A stretch of 64,000 bases of DNA from Brachionus manjavacas (Eukaryota; Rotifera; Eurotatoria; Ploima; Brachionidae), in NCBI GenBank assembly GCA_019054805.1, contig JAHQIY010000013.1, positions 2,852,001 to 2,916,000 of the forward strand, in the 5' to 3' direction. Position numbers and translations under genes: made by a program. Under the pieces are notes generated by a model, which saw only the letters and a list, made by a program, of their open reading frames with translations, had not been told where the DNA came from and made no database searches. This document shows, in pieces, positions 10,951 to 21,299 of the stretch (positions are counted from its first letter, which is position 1; every line of letters starts with the position of its first letter).

Positions 10951-11572
10951 TAAAATAAGGGTCTTATTTTTCGTGCTATAATAATTTAATTGTTTGCTAT
11001 AAAAAAATAATGCTATAAGAATATTATTTTTCTAGTATAATAAAAATACAAATGATATAAAAAAAAAAAATAAAAAAAAAACAAAGAAAAAAAGGTCAAC
11101 TATTTTCTTTTTTGTCTTTTATGAGTATTAGACCCGGTTGATTGATCTTTTGGTTTATTTTTTGAGCCAGCTGGTCTTCCTCTTTTTTTTGCAACTACAA
11201 TAGGATCAATATTTTCTTCATTATCTGATACTGTTACAACAAACTCATAGCTAGTTGATGTATCTTTCATAGTTTAGTCAGTTAAATTTTTATTATAGGT
11301 AAGAAACTTATGCATGTATTTTAAATATAAAAATTTCTACTCAGCTTAATTTATCAATTAATTCAAAATTGAAACCAAAATTCACTAATTAGTTAATGCT
11401 CAATTAATATATTGTCATTACATATAATTTTATAGCATCGGTATTTTTATTTTATATATCACAGGTATTATTTATTATATCAGATTGTGTTAATTATATA
11501 TCAATTTTATTTTTTTTTATTATAGCAAAGAATTAAAATATTATAACACGAAAAAATATAAGTCTTAAAATA
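10951..11572. mobile_element. short TIR transposon carrying an AT-hook ORF
   Basis: The left end (10951-11000: TAAAATAAG...TCTTATTTTTCGTGCTATAA...TTGCTATA) and the right end (11521-11572, read in reverse complement: TATTTTAAG...ACTTAT...CGTGTTATAA...TTGCTATA) are imperfect inverted repeats of about 50 bp, with GCTATA sub-repeats continuing inward. The only coding content is the small AT-hook ORF at 11270-11100. No transposase is present, so it is probably non-autonomous. No target duplication could be assigned with confidence. Confidence 0.6.
11100..11270 (-). CDS. 56-aa AT-hook protein inside the TIR element
   Basis: The ORF starts MKDTSTSYEFVVTVSDNEEN (acidic, Ser/Thr-rich) and carries an AT-hook at about residues 29-43, VVAKKRGRPAGSKNKPK with the canonical GRP core. 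It ends in a basic KRQKRK tail. AT-hooks bind the minor groove of A/T-rich DNA. Length and layout match the other micro-ORFs at 20938-20738, 47928-48041, 60091-59695 and 61730-61801. It is below the usual ORF size cut-off, and whether it is expressed is unknown. Confidence 0.5.
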   Translation of the reverse strand: MKDTSTSYEFVVTVSDNEENIDPIVVAKKRGRPAGSKNKPKDQSTGSNTHKRQKRK

Positions 11573-11704
11573 ATAAGTGTAAAAAAATTGATTAATTGAA
11601 CTCATCAGGGGATAAGTCAGCAGAAAAATTCAAAAAAATTTTTATATCAGAGAAGCTTGCAAAATTTTAATAAAAAATCAGAAAAAATGTGGGTGATACG
11701 GAGA

Positions 11705-11870
11705 AAGAAAAGTGCAGTTGCGGAGAAAGAAATAATAATGGTTTAAGACTAGTAGATCTGTGCATGGCCAACAAGCTTTGTATAGGTGGAACAATGTTTC
11801 AGCACCAAGACATGTACAAACTGACATGGCGATCACCAGATAAGAAAACTTTATATAATCAATAAATGTT
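11705..11870 (+). pseudogene. LINE endonuclease (APE-type) C-terminal fragment
   Basis: The plus-strand frame reads NNNGLRLVDLCMANKLCIGG followed by TMFQHQDMYKLTWRSPDKKT then LYNQ-stop. This is the 'NxNGxRLxxLCxxNxLxIxNTxFxHxxxHKxTWxSPD' block of LINE apurinic-type endonucleases. The downstream RT is missing. Confidence 0.7.
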
Positions 11871-12177
11871 CAACAAGTGATGGAGGTCTTCCTTAAATGA
11901 CACCTAAGTCTTTGGATCTTTATCATTATCTGGTAGGAGCGTGTATAAAGCTGTAATCTTTCTCTAGGAGAAATAAATCTATTATTCGTTAAAGATTTTT
12001 TCCTTTCTATGAAATGGCATATCTGCTAATAATTTAGGCTAACTTTATAAAACTTTAATCGGCTTTTGAAAGTAAAAAATTTAACTTTGAAGAATTTCTT
12101 AATTTAAACTCTTTTTAAAATAAATTATCTTTTAAAAGAGAAAAATTTGTGATTGCTTTAAATCAGCTTTATTTAAT

Positions 12178-12441
12178 TTAAAAGATTTTAAAGATTTTGT
12201 CCCTTTTTAGGATACATTTTGTTTCCATTTTAAGAGTCGCCATTAATTTCGGTGTTCTCAATTTTTTGCTTAGTTGAAGTATTCTTTTAGTTAATATTCC
12301 TTCAGTAGTTATGGGTTTTCTAATATGACATGAATTTATCTGTAAAGTCTCGCATTCATGGGGAAGTACTGGTCTGCATATTGTTTTATGTAGTATTTCC
12401 TTTATCCTTGTTTTCATTTGGATATTTGAAGACCTGGGCAA
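12178..12441 (-). pseudogene. LINE reverse transcriptase C-terminal fragment
   Basis: The frame contains RIKEILHKTICRPVLPHECET and then HIRKPITTEGILTKRILQLS, matching the 'LYKTxxRPVLxYGCETW...RKLxxxExxxLRRIxG' region just after the RT domain of many LINEs. It is oriented opposite to the nearby endonuclease fragment, so two different insertions are represented. Confidence 0.7.
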
Positions 12442-12459
12442 AAGTCAAAAAAAAAGACA

Positions 12460-13800
12460 TTTTAAAGTCTTTTAAATTTTTTTCAATTAAAGTGATTTGA
12501 CATGATTTTAAATTTTTTTTTTAATTTTGTTTTTAAATATCAAAAAAAGAAAAAATTAACATTAAGTGTTCGACATCAACTTTTGATTAAAAAAAAAAAA
12601 AATATCTCTAAATTTTTCAATTTTATTATCTTTTTTTTCAAAAATATTTTAATTGAAAAAAAAATCGACTCAATGACTTTTGCCCAAGTCTGGATATTTG
12701 TGATAAAAAAAATTGAAATTTAATTATGTTGTGAGTCAATTTTAATTTAAATTATTCGTCTTGAAATTCTTAAAATTTTTAGAGACTAATTTGAAAAAAT
12801 TTTAAATCTCATCTCATCCTAATTTTAAAACTAATCTAATCAGCTCATCCCGAGTCCGTGACTGGGGCGCTAAAAACTCACAATATGAAAAAGGACTGCA
12901 CCTTTTTAGATGATGCTTTTTAGCAAATTAATTATTCGAGATATCGATTGATGAATAGATATTTTTGATTGATATGATGATTTTATTGAAAAATAAAACA
13001 ATTTAATTTTCATGCACTTCTTCTCCAGCCCAAAATAATTAAAAATAAAACAAAAAATTTGATTGATTTTCCTAGTTCAAGAATCATTTCTCTTTCGTTC
13101 TTTCTTAATCTGATTCAAGCCAAATTCTTATTTGAATAAAATCATCGCTAATTTTCAATTAATCGTTTAGGGCAATTATAAATAAAAATGGCCCAAAAGT
13201 TAAAAGGTATTTTTTATTTTCAAGGAATCTAAGACAAAATCGATTTTTAATAAAAAAATATTAAAACATGATCGACTGAGTTCTAAGCATCGGTTCTAAA
13301 ATTTGAGCTAAAATTTACCTATAATTCTTCTCAATCAAAAATCGAAATTACAATTAAAAAGAAATCGATTTTTACGAAGGAGTTTTAGCCATTTTGATGC
13401 AGAAATTTTCAAAACAGTTGTTCAGCAGACAACATGAAGAAATATACCAAATTGGACCACATTTTTTTATAACAATTCCGAATTTAAAATATCTCTCATT
13501 AATCAATCTTGAACTTAAGGTCTATTCGCATACTTGCTTGCCATTAAAAGAAAATCAATGCCAAAATGACTTGTAATAATTCTTACATTATCTTCTCTCT
13601 CTTTCTGAATGTATCCTTTTAAATCTAACCTTCAAATTTATGTAATTTCAAGATTAGTTTGAATAGAGATAAATTTCAAAATTTATAACTTAATGCCAGA
13701 TTTTTCTACTTAAGCTCTCAATCAGTTGTTCTAGTCTGAGCGTGAACAGGCACACTTAAATGTGGGAAACCAAATTAAGTCTTTTTTTGTAAAAGCTTTA
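12460..13800. other. A+T-rich region, no gene recognised
   Basis: Two short ORFs (12502-12723 and 13394-13576, both +) have no recognisable family motif; the first is mostly poly-K/F from A/T runs. Nothing else was supported. Confidence 0.45.
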
Positions 13801-13805
13801 TGAAG

Positions 13806-14450
13806 CAATAATTTATTTATTTATTTGTAAAAAAAAAAATTTTTTAAATTAAAAATAAAGCTAAATAAAATAAAATAAAAAAAGTTTAGTTGAAATAGCT
13901 AGAGGTTGGACATGTTTAAATATTTGAGAGTTCAGGAAAAAAAGAAGAAATTGCTGGAAGTGGAATTCTGCTATTTTAATTTGATCCTCTCCAGAAATCA
14001 AAAAAAAATTTTTAATTATTTTTTTAAAATAAAGATCTCTTAAATATTTTAAATTTTTTTATGCTAGTTTTGGAGCTTTTTTTTCAGTTTTTATTTTTTT
14101 TCGCTATTTTTATGTGAACAGAATTTTTTTTGATTAAGTCCAAGCACGAGTAGACGCGTCTACCCCCGTTTTAATGGTAAGCTCACCCCTGGTTTTAGGT
14201 TTTAAACCCTATTTCTCATTTGAGAAAAATTTGCTTACAGCACTCTTTTAATTCATCTACCATCGGACCAAAGGTAAGTTTTGAGTCTAATGTGATGCCC
14301 AAGAATTTCTATTAATTAATTTTAAGGTTAAGATTGATTTGGTTTTTAGCAAAAAGTCAGTGGTTTATTTAAAGGAGCTTGAATGAGTGTTTCAGCTGCA
14401 GTAACATCAAAATAAATGATCTCTAATTTTTTTAACAAAAACAATCTTCA
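13806..14450 (-). mobile_element. old LINE copy, 3' UTR and C-terminal part
   Basis: An (ATTT)n run at about 13811-13830 marks the 3' tail on the minus strand. Inward lie blocks shared with the younger family copy at 31064-32035: AAATAAAATAAAATAAAA, then CATGTTTAAATA, then TCAGGAAAAAAAGAAGAAAT. Further in, ACCAAAGGTAAGTTTTGAGT is also found at about 29925-29945 in another old copy. No open frame is left. Confidence 0.5.
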
Positions 14451-14469
14451 ATTCAGATAATTCAGGTTA

Positions 14470-16195
14470 AGTTAATTCAAAAATTAAAATTTAAAACTTA
14501 TGTATCCATTCAATAAATAATGCTATTTTTCCACTTAAATTAATTTAATAATTTAAAACAGTAAACTTTTTTGTCTACAAAAGTAAGTCTTCATTAAAAT
14601 CAATTAAAATATTTAGACTTGTTAAAGTGCGATCAAAAGGGACATTTTAAAATTTTAAAAATGAAAATAAACTTGACATGGCACTTCAAGTAATTGCTTT
14701 GGAAAAAATTTATTTCTTTTCTATTATTAGAAAAAATATTACAATTTATATTTTGATCTTTTGATCTTGATCTCAAACTTCAATTTGCCACAAAAATTAG
14801 AATCTCTAAAATTGCACCACTTTTAGTTGCTTGTTCAAATGTTCGCTTCGGTAGAATTTTCACCGTACTGTTTTTAAGTCACAATTTTTTTTCCAAGTCA
14901 GGACTTAAATTTTTTTAAATAAAATAAAAAAAATTTTTTTTTTGAATATTTGTTGGAATTTATTTTAATAAATTTAAAAGGAATACTGCTTCAGCAATCC
15001 AATCTGGTCTTGCTGCTAGTGGAAAAATTAAGTTCGCGCTACCTTAAATTTTAATTCATTTAATTAATTTTTTTTTCAGATGTTTTGAAATAACGAGAGT
15101 ACATCATTACATAGAGTAATTTTTCTTAAGATGCTTTTTTTTTGGTTTATTAATTTTTTAAATAGATTTTTATTTATAGATTCTAAAGATTAAGTGTCAA
15201 AAAAATAGATCAGTTAATTAATAAATTTTTGATCGCCTGAGAAAACAGACTATTAATTTTTTAACATATCATCTAATATTTTTGATAAATTCACGTCTTG
15301 ACATAAATTTTTAATTTCTTTGATCCTTAGCTTTTAATTTCCATCATTCTTTTTTTCAAGTCTCAATATTAATTGTGAATCATCATATTAAGGCTCTATT
15401 CCCTTGCACGCCTTAAAGACCATTTAAAAATTCAAGCTAAATATTAATCATTTTTAATTTATTGAATTATTATTCTCTCTTGGTGTAAATGCTGTGTGGT
15501 TTAAGCCATGATAGTCCGGAGTTGAAATGGAACCTATAAAGAGTCTTTGAAACGACAAGCTATAGGTAAAAATTTAAAAAATACCCGTTTTTGAAAGAAG
15601 AGAAGCGTTGGAGACTCTAGTCATGAAATATAAATTGGTATATTTGAGATTCTCGAAGTAACTTGGTAAAAATAAACTGTTTTTATGGTTAGGAAGGATT
15701 ATAATTTTTTTTAATTTTATTAAATTGATTTATGACATAAAAAAATTAACAAATTTTGAAAATAAACAATAATATGGCTTTATTTGCGTAAATTCTCAGT
15801 AAAAAATGAGAATTTTCAGTAAAATAATGTTATTAAAATTAAAAAAGGGACTTGGTAAAAAAATAAGGTTAAAAAGTAAAGATTTAATTTTGATTATTTT
15901 TATCAGGATTTAGTTTAAAAAATAAGATTAAATTTATTTTTTGTTAGAATTTATTTCCATAAAAAAACAAAGTAGACAAATGCGTTAGTTTTCGTACAAT
16001 TAAAGAAATTTTTACAAAATTTTAAAAACTGAAAATAATTTGCAAATAATTAAGATGGGTATAAAAATATCAAAATTTTTATTATTTTATTGTTTTTAAA
16101 TCTCTATTTTTTCAAAATTTAGCATTTTCACAGTATTTACTTTAAGTACCAACTAAACAGTGATCAAAAACAAATGTTTAAAATTGGACAAGTAA
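14470..16195. other. A+T-rich region, no gene seen
   Basis: No supported coding, RNA or transposon feature. Open stretches are short and low-complexity. Confidence 0.45.
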
Positions 16196-16204
16196 AATAA
16201 TTCA

Positions 16205-16295
16205 CAAATAAATAAATAAAAAGATCATTAAGAACATATGATCTTTTTATTTATTTATTTGTTAATCTCTACCGAGCTAAGGCTCCTTAAAAAAA
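16205..16295. repeat. two LINE tails meeting head-on: perfect 23-bp-arm hairpin
   Basis: CAAATAAATAAATAAAAAGA... (16205-16227) and its exact reverse complement (16240-16262) flank a loop of about 12 nt. The right half continues into CTACCGAGCTAAGGCTCCTT, the LINE 3'-end signature in minus orientation. The simplest reading is a LINE 3' end next to a second, opposite tail. Confidence 0.7.
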
Positions 16296-16799
16296 AAAAA
16301 TTTTAATTAAACAAAATTTATTTACCAAAAGGTATCTAATGACAATTAGCCAAAAAAAAAGCGAATTAGCATTTGTTGCATTTTTGAGTATAAGAAGCAA
16401 TCAAAAAAATCCAATATATAATTATTATGTTATTTTTGAATTAGATTTTTTTGAACAAAATCTTAGATAAAATAAAAGGGTTCGGTGCGTAGCCTTGGGT
16501 CAGGGTATTTTGTTCAGCAAAAATAAAGAGCGAAATTTCTATTTTATTTTATTTATTTAAAAGATTGCCGTGAAATACAAAAAATTCTTAATTTAATTGT
16601 ATTTTGCAAATCGGGAATTTTAAAAATTTAACATTAGTTAAATTTAAATTATTAAATTAGCAAGAGCAAAGAATAATTGAAAAGTTGAATAGTTAATAAT
16701 AGAATGAGTTAAAAAATTAAATAATTTATTAATAGAAAAATTGAAAAGCTCTATGTAATGTTTACCTTATTAGCCTTGGGCCAGTCTTCCAATCTCCTC

Positions 16800-16880
16800 G
16801 TTACTGAAACAGCTATTTATTATTATTATTATTATTTATTTAAATTTAAGCCCCAAAGGCTTAAAACAAAAAAAATATTA
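16800..16880 (-). mobile_element. 3' end of a second LINE family with (AAT)n tail
   Basis: On the minus strand, GTTTTAAGCCTTTGGGGCTT leads into AAATTTAAATAAATAATAATAATAA. This is the same architecture (short hairpin AAGCC...GGCTT, then a microsatellite tail) as the main LINE family but with a different sequence. Confidence 0.45.
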
Positions 16881-17216
16881 AATTGATACAAAAAATAAAA
16901 AATCATAAAATTAAATTAAGCTAAATTATCTTTTAAGATAAAACAAACCATTTAATTGATCATTTGAGTAAAAAAAATTCATTTATAGGTTTTATTTTTC
17001 ACCTACTATTAAAATTATGTTTATGAAAGTAAAATTTTTTCTTTTGATAGAAAAAATAAAAGTTTAAAAATTAACCATAAATATTTTTATAAAATTTTAT
17101 TCATATTAAATTTGAAAAGGAACAAAAAAATTTAGGCTAAGTAACGGCAAAAAATTTTTGTGAATCTTGGTGCAAGAGCAGATACATTTGAACTGGACAA
17201 TTACTTTTACTACCTT

Positions 17217-17880
17217 GTTTATTTTTTTATTTATTTTCTAAATAAATTCGAGGAGGACCTCAGGCTGCTCAGAATGGAACTTAGTCCTTCTTTTTAGCCC
17301 AGCGTTAGTAAATAAAATGAGTTAAATGAAAATTTTTCTAATAAAATAAAATAATTTTATGGTTTTTAGTTAATAGATTTTTATGTAGAAACTATTGATT
17401 TGAAGTCTAAGTAGAGCGAAGTAAACTTAGCGTTTAAAGTTTCATCTAACAAGTTAAATTCATATAGGTCTGATCTTAATTGTTGGTGGTTTGATTTTTT
17501 GATAAAAAAATTTTTTATCAGAACTTTAGAGCGTGTTTCGATTAAGTCCAATTTGAGTTGATTATGCATGTCAGTGATTCTTGTTTTGATTGGGAAGAAT
17601 TTGATGTGTCTAAAAATTTTGGTTTGCAGTTTTTGAAGATCTGATGATATTTTTTGCGTTGAACAACATAGTGGAATAAAAGCATAATCGAAGATAGAGT
17701 GGATAAATCTTTTGGAAATAATTTTGCATAGAGCCAAGGAATTTTTGAGTTTTAGACCTTTTATTCTCCGAATGAGATTGATTTTTGATGTTGTTCTTGA
17801 GCAAATATTTTCAAAAAGGTTTTTGAAGCTGAGCTTTACTACCTTGTGAATAACATGAAAATCGTCTTTTATCGTAAAAT
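17217..17880 (-). mobile_element. 5'-truncated LINE: RT C-terminal domain and 3' end
   Basis: The minus-strand frame is nearly open from about 17875 to 17381: DFHVIHKVVKLSFKNLFENI, then a Lys/Arg-rich segment, FIHSIFDYAFIPLC, LQKLQTKIFRHIKF and ITDMHNQLKLDLIETRSKVL. This is the conserved region downstream of LINE RTs ('xIFDYxxxxxxxxxxxxLQxxQNKALRxI...TxxxxLHxxxxxxxIExR'). The 3' end is marked by AAATAAATTCGAGGAGGACC (on +) with an (AAAT)n-like tail at 17217-17250. Confidence 0.65.
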
Positions 17881-18124
17881 CTAATTAATTTTTTTTACTA
17901 GCAGTTAAAAAAAATTTAATAGCAGTAAGAAATAGACCTCCATTTAAACTTTCTTTGAAGTCATTATGAATTTAATCGAGTCAATTAGCCCTTGATTATC
18001 ACATTTAAACACGTTATCAATCAATTATAGAGCAATATTTTTACTATAGTTTAAGCAATTTAGACAAGGAAAAGTTTTTTCCAAAATTGATTCTATCATA
18101 GATCTCCAAAGATTACCATTTTAT

Positions 18125-18190
18125 TATTTATATTTTATTTTGAAGGAGCATTAGCTCGGTACAGATCTACAAATAAATAAAAAAAAATTA
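18125..18190 (+). mobile_element. LINE 3' end, plus orientation
   Basis: GAAGGAGCATTAGCTCGGTA followed by CAGATCTACAAATAAATAAA: the diagnostic hairpin (GAGC-ATTA-GCTC), CGGTACAG and tail of the main LINE family. Little of the element remains upstream. Confidence 0.7.
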
Positions 18191-18919
18191 AGAAAATTTT
18201 TCTCATGGTTTACTAGAAGAAAAAGACCACATTGAACATTCTTACCTTTTAATCTAGATACACAAGAGCGAATATCTCAAAAAATAAAAATGATTGTTAG
18301 TTCTGTATTTTTTTTTGAAAATATTTACTTTTTAATTGAATTATGATTTTTAAATAATGAAAAAACTGCAGCGTGGCCGATTTTTCTGAGATTTGCTTTG
18401 ACCCCCGACATATGGGATTTCACAAAATTTAAGTCGAATTTCTTCATCTTCAATTTAATGCAGTTAAACAGCTGTTGCTCAGTTTAGGCTTAGGCCTGAT
18501 TTCACGATTTTTAGTATCCTCATCCCCAACTGATGAAGTATTTTCACTTTCCAGCCCTCCTCGTTAACTTTTTCTTTCAATTTTTGTCTGAATGATAATT
18601 TTTGATGAAGGGAAGCAATCTCTTGCTCAAATCTAGATAATATTTGTACTTTTACTTGCACTCAAAGTTTTTTCAAGTGAAACGATCTCATTTAAACTTG
18701 AACACTTAAATTTTTCAAATTTGACTTTTTTCTTTGGCAACAAATAAATGCCCAAAAGTATGGAAAAAGTTAGCTTATTTTTCTTCAATTTATATTTTGA
18801 ATTTTGATGTTTCTTTAACTCAAATTTCAAAAATTTCAAAAATGGAGTTCAAAAAAGTAAGAACAAACTCTGAGGATTTCGAATCTCTCTTGATTTGATT
18901 TAAAATATTAAATATTGAT

Positions 18920-18926
18920 AATAGTT

Positions 18927-18968
<42 letters not shown>

Positions 18969-19745
18969 AAAAACCGCGGCATGAAATTGATCATGCGGAG
19001 CGCGTCAACAGTAGATGACGCCCTGTAGCGGTGGCGAGATGCTTGTCGAGGTTGTTCTTGAATAAGTTGACTGTAGTTGAGTTGATGACTTCGTGTGGTA
19101 AGCCGTTCCAAAAGTTAGCAATTCTATTATTGAAAAAATTGTGCCTTGGATTACAACATCTTACTATTTCACGCCTGAAAAGTCCTCTTTGACCCCGTCG
19201 CGGCTCCGAGAATAGCGGTTTTGCGTACCAGTTTATGTGCTCTAAATTTGATTCAAGCTTAAATTTCTGAATTATATCTCCGCGGATACGCCTTATTGTA
19301 AGTGTAGTTAGCCCTAGTTTGCTGCATCGATCTTCGTAGTTGAGGCTTTTGAATTCATGTATGGTTTTCGTGGCTCTGTGTTGTACTTTTTCTAGCAGTT
19401 TTATGTCTTTTTGGGTGTATGGACTCCAGGCCGAGCTTGCAAATTCCAAGTGCGGTCTAATATAACATGTGTAAAGCTTTTTCCAGAGTTTTGCGTCTCT
19501 TAACGTAACGGCGTTCTTTAGTGAGCTGAGTATAAAGTTTGCGTTAGCAGCGGCTTTACTGACTTGGTGTGATGGCTTAAGATCATTAGAGATAAAAATG
19601 CCGAGGTCTCTTTCGCTTGTAGTTTCAGTTATTTTGATGTTTGTATTTGAGCTGTGATCTGTAATAGTTTTGTATAAACATAGTTCAATTGAGTCAACCA
19701 GGCCATTATTACTCTTAAAAGTATGATCAACTATTGCAAGTGACG
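18920..19745 (-). mobile_element. 5'-truncated Jockey/CR1-like LINE with intact C-terminal ORF and trinucleotide tail
   Basis: From about 19740 to 18991 the minus strand is continuously open. It starts after RT: NNGLVDSIELCLYKTITDHS, then TSERDLGIFISNDLKPSHQV (the 'xRDLGVxxSxDLxxxxH' motif), LWKKLYTCYIRPHLEFASSA, WSPYTQKDIKLLEKVQHRAT, IRRIRGDIIQKFKL, and FFNNRIANFWNGLPHEVINS (the 'FFxxRVxxxWNxLPxxVV' C-terminal motif). The 3' end is a 45-bp pure trinucleotide run (TAG on +) at 18924-18968. The open frame suggests a fairly recent insertion. Confidence 0.85.
18924..18968. repeat. (TAG)n microsatellite at LINE 3' end
   Basis: About 15 copies of TAG, directly after the LINE 3' UTR; probably the element's own tail. 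Confidence 0.9.
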
Positions 19746-19759
19746 TTTTCAGACTGTAA

Positions 19760-20620
19760 TTATGTATATCGATATGTATTTTTTGTTCACTCTTTGTATT
19801 TGTTTACAAAATGAGACATTATTCTGGTCGAAAAAATTAAAATTATTTTTCAGATTATTGTAAATTTAACATTGACAGAGATTTTTCAAAAAGTATATCT
19901 AGCGTTTCAAATACATCTGTTCAACTGTCTCAATTTTTACTGCTTTTAACATGTGAAAATCTTTAGCTTCAAAGTAAGAAAAGTAGAAAATGTAAATCAC
20001 AATTATTTATTATTTTTAAGTAAAATTAATTATAAAGCTCGTTTTTACAGCATTTTTTTGCATATTTTTTAGGAAAGAAATCCAGGCTTATCTGAGTGCT
20101 TTTCAGCCTGTTTGCTCAAATTTATTGATAATATCTGGTTTATTTTTTAATAAAAATTGATCATTGATTTTGAATAAAAAATAGGTCTTTATCTTGTGAT
20201 ATTTCTCAGACAGAATCAAAACTTAAATAACTATATTACAACTTTAGCAATGTTCGGAAATTTGTAGAGAAAGTCCACAATTGAAGCAAAATTTTATAAT
20301 GTTATTTTATTCTATTTTTTTACTTATCAATAGCAAATTTTAATTTTTAAGAAAATTTAAAAAAATTCTCAAATTTCTGCAATTTTAGTTGTCTTTAATT
20401 TTTGCCTCACACAATTACATCTTTTATTCTTTAGGCTGAAAATAAGTGTACTTCCCACTCTACACAGCCTGAGTCTTACCCTCAAACTATTTAATTAAAT
20501 TTAAATTAAAAATGTGCAATTTTTTTTATTTTATTTTTTATTTTTTGCGCTGGTGACTATTTTTTTTCTTTTTCGTTTTTTTTTTCCAAAGCCAGTGTGG
20601 TAAACGTAGTTTCACTTTTA
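19760..20620. other. A+T-rich region, no gene seen
   Basis: No supported coding, RNA or transposon feature. Confidence 0.45.
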
Positions 20621-20624
20621 TAGA

Positions 20625-21290
20625 CTCATTAGCCCGGGGTTAAAATATAAAAATTTATTAATTTTAATGGGGCTATAATTAAAAAAAATTAAATTTCACC
20701 GGGCTTCTAACGATTTAGTTCGATTATTTTTAGCAAATTATAAAATAAAACAAAATGAAAAAAAAATAAAGACAAGTGGCGACGATGATGAAGATTGTGA
20801 TTCTAAATCTGTGGCTGGCGAACCAGCAATTTGGTTTATATTAAAGTCATTGACTAATTCTGACCATGCCTGTGATTGTTCTTTTGTCGGCCTTCCTCTA
20901 TTTCTTTTTGGCAAAGCTGGTCTGTTTGGGGTTTTCATTTTTTATTTGTTTCAAATATTTTTTTTTAAAATTCAATTGAAAATGAAAACTGAAAAATAAC
21001 AGCTATTTAAAACAAATTTTTTTTTTTTAAAGCTCAAGAGTGAATCTTAAAAAACAAATTTTAAGCTCACGGGGGTGTAATTTAAAAAAATGTTTAATTC
21101 CATGAGACTATACAAAAAATAATTCAAAAGCACAGTGGGGTTTTGCTTAAAAATAAATTAAAATTTTATAGGTATTTATTAAATTATTTTGACTTAACCC
21201 CGGGGTTGAAGAGATAATATAATTAAAAAAACCCAGGGGTTTTAGTATATTCTTTAGTATACTATGCAGCCTTCAACCCCGGGGTAGTTT
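20625..21290. mobile_element. TIR-like element with CCCCGGGG palindromes and an AT-hook ORF
   Basis: AGCCCGGGGTTAAAAT at 20631 is mirrored by TTAACCCCGGGGTTGAAG at 21194-21211; a third CAACCCCGGGGTAG lies at 21273-21287. Related G+C patches (CACCGGGC near 20698, CACGGGGGTG near 21068) occur between. These G+C-rich palindromes stand out sharply from the A/T background. The only ORF inside is the AT-hook protein 20938-20738. Element boundaries are approximate. Confidence 0.5.
20738..20938 (-). CDS. 66-aa AT-hook protein inside a TIR-like element
   Basis: The N-terminus MKTPNRPALPKRNRGRPTKE contains an AT-hook (KRNRGRPTK, GRP core) at residues 9-19. A middle section QSQAWSELVNDFNINQ and a Ser-rich stretch ATDLESQSSSSS follow; the last ~16 residues are hydrophobic (PLVFIFFSFCFIL), perhaps read-through into non-coding DNA. 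Here the AT-hook is N-terminal, unlike the other micro-ORFs. DNA binding is inferred from the motif only. Confidence 0.45.
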   Translation of the reverse strand: MKTPNRPALPKRNRGRPTKEQSQAWSELVNDFNINQIAGSPATDLESQSSSSSPLVFIFFSFCFIL

Positions 21291-21299
21291 GCAAGGTTT

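Noticed and set aside
12502..12723. 73-codon ORF rich in F/K
   Set aside because: Produced by A and T runs; low complexity.
13394..13576. 60-codon ORF MMQKFSKQLF...
   Set aside because: No family motif, no supporting splice or context; compatible with chance.
18908..19111. ORF ending in poly-Thr
   Set aside because: Out-of-frame shadow of the LINE ORF 19740-18991; the Thr run is the trinucleotide tail.
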